Made by a program: the position numbers and the translations under genes. Below the pieces are notes generated by a model, which was not told the origin of the DNA, searched no databases, and saw nothing but the letters and a program-made list of their open reading frames with translations. DNA of 19,936 bases from Ruminococcus sp. UBA4350 (GTDB taxonomy: Bacteria; Bacillota; Clostridia; Oscillospirales; Ruminococcaceae): assembly GCA_002394125.1 (NCBI GenBank), contig DGSY01000004.1, positions 6,426-26,361 on the forward strand, written 5' to 3'. Positions 13,928 through 19,936 of the stretch are shown piece by piece (within the stretch, counting starts at the first letter, position 1; every line of letters starts with the position of its first letter).

Positions 13928-15041
13928 GCTCAAACACCTCTGCAAGATCGTATACTGTATTGATCTTTCCGGAAAGCACACTGTAAAAGGCAGGTGATTC
14001 CGACATACAGCGGATCACGGTCGGACGGGAGTCATCCAGTTCACTCGCGACAAGGATCGGCTTCATACTGAAAAGACTTTCCTGATAAGTGAAGGCATAT
14101 TCCTCTCTGAGATATTTCCGGGCAAGCTGCTGCATATAGTCCCATGCAGAATCCGGCTTGTATGCACATTCATTGCAGTTATGCAGATCGCCCGTGCTGC
14201 ACGCACACTGCGCCTGACACGGAAATTCCGCACATTCCGAATAGCTTGTTTCATGCGGCGTAAAGGTCACGCTTGTCAGGCTGTGCAGGCCGGTCTTCCC
14301 GAAGGGCATGATGCTGAAAAACGGGCCGTCCATGACTGTGATCCCGACATCCCGCAGCGCCTCACTGACCTTGCAGAGAATGATCTCGCATTTTTCGAAT
14401 TTGATGCGAAAGGGTTCAAAGCCGGCCATTTTATGGATATCATTGACCGATGCATAGGCCGCATTCAGGATAAACGGCGTGCTGACCTCGGAGCCGCCGG
14501 CGGTGATGTGCCAGAGATCGCCCTCTGCACGGATCTTTTCTGCCGGACAGGAGCAGACGATCTCCGCCTTCGGCATCGCGGCCAGCTTTTTCAGCAGATA
14601 TTCCTTCAGCATCATAGCATCATAGGTATATTCCTGTGTCAGAAAAGCGCCGTCACACATCCCCGGCTGAAAATAAAGCTCCGGTGAAACTGCTTCGCAC
14701 CGGATATGAAGGCTGTCACAAAAGCTGCGGAATGCTTTCTGATCTGTCCAGCTGAAATGGCTGCTCGTTGCGTAGACCTGCCTGAAATCCTGATAGATGC
14801 AGAAGCCGAAATCCTCAACAAACCTTTCAAAATACTGCCGGCTCTTGACGGCTGTGGAATAGCTGCGCGGATAGTGATATCCCATGTGGACCCTTGCCTG
14901 ATTGATGTAGGTCGCACGCATAAACGGCTGCGGATCCTTTTCCAGAACCAGTACGCTTTCATTCCGCTCACAGCAGAGCAATGCAAAATACAGTCCGTAC
15001 AGTCCTGCGCCGATCACAACCCTGTCATAGCTTTGTTTCAT
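13920..15041 (-). CDS. FAD-dependent oxidoreductase (DAO/GR2 type) with a cysteine cluster
   Basis: A 373-residue flavoprotein. An N-terminal FAD-binding motif (VVIGAGLYGLYFALLCCERN, GxGxxG) is followed by LVLEKDP, the ribose-binding acidic residue of the GR2 fold. It resembles the D-amino-acid oxidase/glycine oxidase superfamily. Residues 270-292 carry six cysteines as C-x4-C-x3-C-x-C-x7-C-x2-C, absent from typical members and possibly an iron-sulfur or zinc site or disulfides. A late HYPRS/CxxN core region (HMGYHYPRSYST) follows the FAD domain. It starts three bases after the stop of the GT-C gene and overlaps the GT2 gene by eight, so it is part of the sugar pathway; oxidation of a sugar or amine carbon is a guess. 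The ATG has only a weak upstream AGGGA. Confidence 0.8.
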   Translation of the reverse strand: MKQSYDRVVIGAGLYGLYFALLCCERNESVLVLEKDPQPFMRATYINQARVHMGYHYPRSYSTAVKSRQYFERFVEDFGFCIYQDFRQVYATSSHFSWTDQKAFRSFCDSLHIRCEAVSPELYFQPGMCDGAFLTQEYTYDAMMLKEYLLKKLAAMPKAEIVCSCPAEKIRAEGDLWHITAGGSEVSTPFILNAAYASVNDIHKMAGFEPFRIKFEKCEIILCKVSEALRDVGITVMDGPFFSIMPFGKTGLHSLTSVTFTPHETSYSECAEFPCQAQCACSTGDLHNCNECAYKPDSAWDYMQQLARKYLREEYAFTYQESLFSMKPILVASELDDSRPTVIRCMSESPAFYSVLSGKINTVYDLAEVFEHE

Positions 15042-15044
15042 GCT

Positions 15045-16637
15045 TCAATTTCCCTTTTCGGTTATATGGTACAGATAAAACTCCGGAAAGACGGTTTCCG
15101 GATACTGCGAAGCAAGTGCTTCACGGAGGCCGTCAGCCTGTTTGACGGAGAGCGCGATCCACTGTGCATCCGCAAGCTGCGCTGTCACATAATCCAGTGT
15201 CTTCGCCGTCGGATTCTCCGGGCTGACATAGGTATGCCGGCCGGTCACGGCGCCGTACATGAAGCCGTTCAGCTCATAGCTGGCAAACAGCACACTGTCT
15301 CCGGGCGCTGCCTGTTTCTGCATGGCGCTTTCCAGTTCATCCATCCACGCATATTTTTCGTGAAGATCCGGAAAGTCCGATACAGGCATCGGCATAAGGC
15401 AATCGGGGATCATTGTCCGGATCAGGATCAGAAACGCGCCGGCGGCCAGTGACGGCAGCGTGAATGCCGGAAACAGATCCCGGAATGTGAGAACAATGCA
15501 CACCGTCAGCGAAAACAGCAGCATCGCCAGAAGTTCAGCATAATAGCGATGCTCGACATAGCCGACCAGAATATACATCATCAGCTTTGCTGCTGTATAC
15601 AGCAGGATCACGCTGATGATCCGGAAGGCTTTGCGGGACGGCAGCAGAGCCTTCAGATCCCCCGCATTCATTTTCCGTCCGTATTTCCGCACACAGCCTG
15701 CCAGACCGCAGGCAGCCAGAATCAGCGCGACAAGCAGTGAAAAGAGTGCATCTGAAAAGGCAGCGGCCAGTGTTTTTCCGGCAATATCCAGACGGCCGGA
15801 AAGCCATCTCCCCGGTGCTGTCGACAAGGTCATTTTTTCCGCTTCAGGAAGAAAAACGTAGCTCGGTGCCACCGGCTTGACAAGCATCATGGTGCCGTTG
15901 TTGTCTGAGATACAGAATGTCCTGAAATGCACCCATGAATAGATGAACCAAGGCAGACAGACCGGCAGCAGACCGGCCGTATACAGTAAAACAGTCTGCA
16001 GCCGCTTCTGCTTCGGTGCGGTCAAAAGCAAAACAGGCACCAGAAAAGCGGCAAGGGATATTTCATCAAAGCGGTTCATCCAGTTCAGACCGGCAAGAAA
16101 GCCCAGCAGCACGACGCAGAGCTTTTTCCGGTACTGCTCCTGATACAGACGGATTGCTGTATAGACTGCCGCAGCAGTCAGCAGGATCGAAAGCGAAATA
16201 GACCTTGCGGCATAGACCTCCTGCAAATATGCGGGATTCAAAAAGGTGAGAAACGAAGCTGCCGCGCCGCAGAAGTAATCCTGTGTGAAGCAGCAGCTGA
16301 TCCGCATGAACAGCAGTGCCGTCAGGGGCATCAGCGCAAGATCAAACCAGATCCCCGCAGCAGCTCCTGCACCGGTCAGAAGATCTGTCAGCCGGATGCA
16401 GAGCGGATAGAGATACGGAAAAGAGCAGTTATAATCGGAGCGCAGCACATATTGACGGATCGTGCTGACACGTCCGAAGTCCTTTCCGATCGTCTGCGCA
16501 ATATCATAATAGGAAAAACTGTCCGGCGAAAACTCACCGAAATGCAGCATGACCGTATTCCAGCCGAAATACAGCCCCAGCATGACAAGAAATACGGAAA
16601 AACAGTTTATGAGCAATCTTGACTGGTTTGGTTTCAT
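15045..16637 (-). CDS. GT-C-like polytopic membrane glycosyltransferase
   Basis: A 530-residue integral membrane protein. I chose the ATG at 16637, preceded by GAGGT eight bases upstream; an in-frame ATG at 16664 has no RBS. About ten membrane segments; after helix 1 the outer loop contains FSPDSFSYYDIAQT, the acidic loop typical of GT-C polyprenyl-phosphate-sugar transferases (ArnT/GT39-like). A second conserved-looking loop has NPAYLQEVYAARSIS. The C-terminal 120 residues (MPMPVSDFPDLHEKYAWMDE onward) form a soluble extracytoplasmic domain. It is the first gene of the tight seven-gene operon; the next gene starts three bases after its stop. Acceptor and sugar unknown. Confidence 0.75.
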   Translation of the reverse strand: MKPNQSRLLINCFSVFLVMLGLYFGWNTVMLHFGEFSPDSFSYYDIAQTIGKDFGRVSTIRQYVLRSDYNCSFPYLYPLCIRLTDLLTGAGAAAGIWFDLALMPLTALLFMRISCCFTQDYFCGAAASFLTFLNPAYLQEVYAARSISLSILLTAAAVYTAIRLYQEQYRKKLCVVLLGFLAGLNWMNRFDEISLAAFLVPVLLLTAPKQKRLQTVLLYTAGLLPVCLPWFIYSWVHFRTFCISDNNGTMMLVKPVAPSYVFLPEAEKMTLSTAPGRWLSGRLDIAGKTLAAAFSDALFSLLVALILAACGLAGCVRKYGRKMNAGDLKALLPSRKAFRIISVILLYTAAKLMMYILVGYVEHRYYAELLAMLLFSLTVCIVLTFRDLFPAFTLPSLAAGAFLILIRTMIPDCLMPMPVSDFPDLHEKYAWMDELESAMQKQAAPGDSVLFASYELNGFMYGAVTGRHTYVSPENPTAKTLDYVTAQLADAQWIALSVKQADGLREALASQYPETVFPEFYLYHITEKGN

Positions 16638-16740
16638 GATTTGAACCTCTGAATCAGATTTCATGACGCGGAAACGGTTCTGCCGATAATCTGCATCTGT
16701 GTGTACTACTCAACTTATGGTATTCCTGTTTCGTTTCAAT

Positions 16741-16768
16741 ATTATGAAGATTGGAAACTGTCAGGCAA
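16741..16768 (-). promoter_or_regulatory. Candidate promoter of the seven-gene glycan operon
   Basis: Read leftward, TTGCCT (16763-16768), 16 bases, then CATAAT (16741-16746), in the 156-base gap between the DUF6056-type gene and the GT-C gene. Both boxes are imperfect and no terminator precedes it, so read-through from the promoter at 18465-18493 is equally possible. Confidence 0.35.
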
Positions 16769-16793
16769 GCATCTGACCGCCATACGATCGGTG

Positions 16794-18386
16794 TCATGAC
16801 TCCAGAATCTTGAGGAAAAGCGGATAGGTTTCACTGTATTCCTCTACAAATTCCGCGGTATCCTGTCCGTAATACGCAGCCATCCATTCCACTGGGTACC
16901 AGAAATGCACTAAGCTGCTTTCGACCGGCGTGAATACGGATTTCGACTGCGGCATATAAAGAAGCTTTGTTTCCGCCAGTGCATTCTGCCGGATCATTCC
17001 GATCCGTTTCTGCTCTGTCTCCCGGTATTCATTCACCCATTGACGATACCGGATCAGGTTGTTGCCGAGGATGGCTGTCAGGATCAGAGCCAACACGGGA
17101 GCAGCCGCACGCAGAATGCGCGGCAGCCGGAGCCGAAGCTTTTGCAGCTGCACCTCCGCTTTTTCAATCTCCTGCTCAGGAAGCCTGATCCTGAAGAAAA
17201 ACAGCGCGGCCAACAGGCAAATGATGCCCAGAACGATACTGATGATGCCGTCGGGTAAACAGAAGAGCAAAAAATCTATCCCGCGCGCCAGGAGAGCGGC
17301 TGCAATCAAACGGCAAACAGACCGGAAGCTGTAATTCTGCGGATTCCTGCAAACCCGATAGAGATAAATTGCAGCGCTCAGCGAGGCTGGGATCAGCAGC
17401 AGGAAGGAGAATATCATCGGCCGTGCCGTGAAAAATCCGGTTAAGGACAATCCGGCGGCGCCGATCAGACTGAGGATAAACGGAAGCAGGCTGTGCAGCT
17501 TTTTCTTCCGGCTTATATTTTTATCCGGGAGGACAAGGATCAGGCTGACGAGAATGATGAGCAGCAGAATGCCGTCCGCTCTGTCAATATGCGCCAGATA
17601 ATCCTTCAGGCTTGAAAATGTGCCCGAAAGGCTCATTCCCTTCGTTTCAACAACAGCGCGCCGGTTCGTGTTTCCGGGCGCCAGCAGAACCAGACACATT
17701 CCCGGAATAATAGATATCAGGCAGGCAATCAGGCTGCCGCGCACACGCTTATCATAACAAAAAGCCGATAGAACGATCGCTGCCGCAAGCATACCGCCGG
17801 TCGTTTCGTTGGTTGCGGCGGAAAGCATGAACATGGGGATCACAGCGATCTTTTCAGCTGCTTTCGCTTTCTCCGGACGGGTAAGAAGCCAGCAGATGCA
17901 GCCCAGAAACGGAACCGTCATCCAGATATAATTCACAGCACCGGAAAGCCAGATCACATCGTCGCCGAAGGACGGGATGAAGCAAAAGCTCATCAGCGCA
18001 GTCAGCGGATACAGCCAGATGCTTCCGGAGCCGGAGATTGCTTTGCAAATGCGGTACAACAGCCATCCCGCCGCAGCAAATATGATGCCGTTGAAAATGG
18101 AGAAAACGATTTTCGGGAGGCACAGAAAGCAGTACGCCAAAAAATGCGCGATCACGCGCCCGCCGCTGTAATGATAATAATTTTTCATGGAAAGAATGAT
18201 ATCGGCGAAGGAGCTGATCCGCCGCGTCTCCGCGGTGGGATCGAATCCGTCCCAGATAAAAAAGAAATGCCAGTCATCTGACAGATAAGGGCAGAACTGC
18301 GTACAAAGTAAAATGATCACGAAAGATATCAATGCGGTCGCACCGAACACTATCCGGCGGCAGCGCATATCAGCAGGTCGTTCCAT
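16794..18386 (-). CDS. DUF6056-type polytopic membrane protein, putative glycosyltransferase
   Basis: A 530-residue protein with about eleven membrane segments. The ATG at 18386 has AGGAGG seven bases upstream. Recognisable conserved pieces: PYLSDDWHFFF after helix 1, YHYSGGRVIAHFLAYCF, WLSGAVNYIWMTVPF and LAPGNTNRR. This set is typical of the DUF6056 family and its GT-C-like relatives, which cluster with surface-polysaccharide genes. The SDDW acidic loop after helix 1 is where GT-C enzymes place their catalytic acid. A C-terminal soluble part (VNEYRETEQKRIGMIRQNAL onward) follows the last helix. It lies upstream of the seven-gene operon and shares its direction, with its own strong promoter. 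The family function is not established. Confidence 0.78.
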   Translation of the reverse strand: MERPADMRCRRIVFGATALISFVIILLCTQFCPYLSDDWHFFFIWDGFDPTAETRRISSFADIILSMKNYYHYSGGRVIAHFLAYCFLCLPKIVFSIFNGIIFAAAGWLLYRICKAISGSGSIWLYPLTALMSFCFIPSFGDDVIWLSGAVNYIWMTVPFLGCICWLLTRPEKAKAAEKIAVIPMFMLSAATNETTGGMLAAAIVLSAFCYDKRVRGSLIACLISIIPGMCLVLLAPGNTNRRAVVETKGMSLSGTFSSLKDYLAHIDRADGILLLIILVSLILVLPDKNISRKKKLHSLLPFILSLIGAAGLSLTGFFTARPMIFSFLLLIPASLSAAIYLYRVCRNPQNYSFRSVCRLIAAALLARGIDFLLFCLPDGIISIVLGIICLLAALFFFRIRLPEQEIEKAEVQLQKLRLRLPRILRAAAPVLALILTAILGNNLIRYRQWVNEYRETEQKRIGMIRQNALAETKLLYMPQSKSVFTPVESSLVHFWYPVEWMAAYYGQDTAEFVEEYSETYPLFLKILES

Positions 18387-18462
18387 TGATGCCTCCTGTT
18401 CCGGCGTTTTCCACGCTGTACTGATGATTTGCGAGCAGATTCTCCTGATCTGAATACGGATA

Positions 18463-18484
18463 TTATTATACCATATTATAATAA
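18463..18484. repeat. 8-bp palindrome overlapping the DUF6056 gene promoter
   Basis: TTATTATA (18463-18470) and TATAATAA (18477-18484) are exact reverse complements around CCATAT, covering the -10 box and most of the spacer. It has the same position as the longer palindrome at 8032-8064. AT-rich, so chance is more likely than for that one. Confidence 0.45.
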
Positions 18485-18493
18485 AAAGTGCAA
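18465..18493 (-). promoter_or_regulatory. Sigma-A-type promoter of the DUF6056 gene
   Basis: Read leftward, TTGCAC (18488-18493), 17 bases, then TATAAT (18465-18470). The extended core ATCCATTGCACTTTT and the TTTTATTT stretch before it match the promoter at 19-47 closely. The transcript leader to the ATG at 18386 would be about 70 bases. Confidence 0.78.
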
Positions 18494-18522
18494 TGGATAC
18501 AGTGAAATAAAAACCGCGCCCG

Positions 18523-18553
18523 AAAAAGCACCCATACCGCAGTATGAGTGCTT
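18523..18553 (-). terminator. Rho-independent terminator of sstT
   Basis: On the minus strand, AAGCACTCATAC (18542-18553) pairs with GTATGGGTGCTT (18526-18537), with one G-T wobble and a four-base loop, followed by a run of Ts (18523-18527). It begins about 18 bases after the sstT stop, just before the DUF6056 promoter. Confidence 0.9.
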
Positions 18554-18571
18554 ACCGGATACGCCGGTGCG

Positions 18572-19831
18572 TCAGAGCTCCGTCTCCATGTCGCCGCCCA
18601 GAAATTTCGGCAGACTCCCGCCGTTCTTCTTTCTGTGCGCATATTCGGCCGTCGCCGTAAAGAGTGCATCACCGGAGGAATTGATCGCAGTCTCCATCGA
18701 ATCCTGCACGACGCCGATGATGAATCCGATCGCCACGACCTGCATCGAAACATTGTCCGGTACGCCGAACAGCGAGCAGGCCATCGGGATCAGCAGCAGC
18801 GAGCCGCCCGCAACGCCCGATGATCCGCCGGCTGCCAGTGCCGAAAGGAATGACAGGAACAGCGCCGAGCCGAAGGAGATCGGAATGCCGAGCGTATGCA
18901 CCGCCGCCATTGACATGATCGTGATCGTCACCGCCGCGCCGTCCATATTGACCGTCGAGCCGAGCGGGATCGAAACGGAATACATATCCTTATCCAGACC
19001 GAGCTTCCGGCAGAGCTCCATATTGACCGGAATATTCGCCGCTGAGCTGCGGGTGAAAAATGCTGTAAAGGCGCTCTCGCGGATGCATCGGAATACCAGC
19101 GGATACGGATTGCAGCGGAGCGTGATCGCGACGATCAGCGGATTCAGCACCAGCGCGACAAAAAGCATCGTCCCGACCAGCAGCAGGAGCAGTCTGCCGT
19201 AATCCTTGAAAATATTGAGCCCGTTCTCCGAGACCGACGAGAACACCAGCCCCAGAATGCCAAAGGGCGCGGTCTCGATGACCCAGCGCACGACCTCCGT
19301 CACGGCATCGGAGATATTTTTCAGCATCTCCTGCGTTTGCTCCGATGCGAATTTCCGCAGTGCAAGGCCGATCACGACCGACCAGAACAGAATGCTCAGA
19401 TAATTGCCCGATGCGATGCCCGCGACCGGATTGCTGATGACATTGTTGAGCAGCCCCTCGATCACCTCGCCGAGACCCTGCGGTGCGCTGATCGTCTCCG
19501 CGGCGGCATCAGTGAATGTGATCTGCTGCGGAAACAGGAATCCGGCGATCACGGCCGCAAAGGACGCCAGCCATGTCGAGATCAGATAGAAGAAGATCAC
19601 CAGACCGAAGCGCTTGTCCAGCTTTGCACTGCGCTGCGCCAGCGAGCCGATCACCAGTACGGCGACGAGCAGCGGCGCGATCGCTTTCAGCGCACCGACA
19701 AACAGCGTTCCGAGCATTCCGATCTTCGCCGCCTGCGGAACGGTAAAGGCCAGAAGCAGGCCGATCCCCATGCCGATCAGAATGCGCAGGATCAGACCGG
19801 TCGAGGTGTAGAGCTTCAGGATCTTTTTCAA
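18572..19831 (-). CDS. sstT: Serine/threonine:Na+ symporter SstT
   Basis: A 419-residue inner-membrane protein of the DAACS (glutamate/serine transporter) family, close to the usual length of about 410. The hallmark regions are present: the serine-rich motif AFTAFFTRSSAANIPVNM (reentrant loop HP1), STVNMDGAAVTI (the NMDGT-type motif on TM7, Ala replacing Thr), and the HP2 loop AAGGSSGVAGGSLLLIPMAC. SstT imports serine and threonine with sodium. The start is a TTG at 19831, eight bases after a GGAGG; no ATG lies near it, and the protein begins MKKILKLY as relatives do. Monocistronic, with its own promoter at 19869-19897 and a strong terminator. No functional link to the glycan cluster is visible. 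Confidence 0.93.
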   Translation of the reverse strand: MKKILKLYTSTGLILRILIGMGIGLLLAFTVPQAAKIGMLGTLFVGALKAIAPLLVAVLVIGSLAQRSAKLDKRFGLVIFFYLISTWLASFAAVIAGFLFPQQITFTDAAAETISAPQGLGEVIEGLLNNVISNPVAGIASGNYLSILFWSVVIGLALRKFASEQTQEMLKNISDAVTEVVRWVIETAPFGILGLVFSSVSENGLNIFKDYGRLLLLLVGTMLFVALVLNPLIVAITLRCNPYPLVFRCIRESAFTAFFTRSSAANIPVNMELCRKLGLDKDMYSVSIPLGSTVNMDGAAVTITIMSMAAVHTLGIPISFGSALFLSFLSALAAGGSSGVAGGSLLLIPMACSLFGVPDNVSMQVVAIGFIIGVVQDSMETAINSSGDALFTATAEYAHRKKNGGSLPKFLGGDMETEL

Positions 19832-19868
19832 ACCAAGTGCCTCCTCTTTTTCGATGTCTCACATCAGA

Positions 19869-19897
19869 ATTATAACACAGCTGCGCATTTTCGTCAA
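19869..19897 (-). promoter_or_regulatory. Sigma-A promoter of sstT
   Basis: Read leftward, TTGACG (19892-19897), 17 bases, then TATAAT (19869-19874), about 20 bases before the RBS. A TTGCAC directly upstream of the -35 box resembles the core of the other leftward promoters but is at the wrong distance (23 bases) to act as the -35 here. Confidence 0.85.
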
Positions 19898-19936
19898 GTG
19901 CAACAGACTGCGGGGAGTGGCTATTCAGGGATTTTA

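Noticed and set aside
19875..19903. TTGCAC upstream of the sstT promoter as a fourth member of the repeated promoter core
   Set aside because: It is 23 bases from the -10 box; the adjacent TTGACG at 17 bases is the better -35.
1..19936. CRISPR array, tRNA, rRNA, phage or plasmid functions
   Set aside because: No regularly spaced repeats, no tRNA-like cloverleaf or rRNA sequence recognised, and no integrase, terminase, replication or partition gene seen.

Overview
The window looks like a chromosomal segment of a cellulosome-producing gut or rumen bacterium of the Ruminococcus type (Bacillota, Oscillospiraceae). The evidence is three secreted proteins with dockerin or dockerin-like modules, strong AGGAGG ribosome binding sites, GTG/TTG starts, sigma-A promoters with 17-base spacers, and fairly high GC. 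The genus is inference; R. champanellensis-like species fit the GC better than R. flavefaciens. Every gene except the GH26 enzyme is on the minus strand.

Left part (1-8100), plant glycan degradation. A leftward BspA-type leucine-rich-repeat protein with a C-terminal dockerin (198-1238) is divergent from a rightward 838-residue enzyme (1646-4162) with a CBM35-like domain, a GH26 mannanase, an internal dockerin and a CE1 esterase. A bidirectional terminator separates that gene from a leftward HTH protein fused to a desulfoferrodoxin-like domain (4267-4866). Next is a leftward three-gene unit: nucleoside deaminase (7351-8010), a frameshifted 2'-5' RNA ligase/ThpR gene (6826-7337), and a GH16/beta-propeller/dockerin protein (4946-6829).

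Middle (8011-8860), a gene-poor stretch. It holds a promoter overlapped by a long palindrome, a terminator, a 163-bp MITE-like element with perfect 19-bp inverted ends, a second palindrome sharing the end motif, and an out-of-frame C-terminal domain that appears to have been cut from the adjacent membrane protein.

Right part (8859-18386), a leftward surface-glycan cluster. In transcription order it encodes a DUF6056-type membrane protein, a GT-C-like membrane protein, an FAD oxidoreductase with a cysteine cluster, a GtrB/ArnC-like GT2, an extended SDR, a xylose-isomerase-like TIM-barrel protein, a DPM1-like GT2 and a second GT-C-like membrane protein. The last seven genes overlap or lie within about 10 bases of each other, so they form one coupled operon. 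The parts fit a pathway in which cytoplasmic enzymes modify a sugar, GT2 enzymes load sugars onto polyprenyl phosphate, and membrane enzymes transfer them outside. No obvious flippase or polymerase is present, and several enzymes have altered active-site motifs. This is the best candidate for an undescribed system here.

The right edge carries a leftward Ser/Thr:Na+ symporter gene (sstT). Three leftward promoters share an ATCC[A/G]TTGCACTTTT core directly downstream of a terminator, and a fourth puts its -35 in a terminator loop. I see no tRNA, rRNA, CRISPR array or intact transposase.
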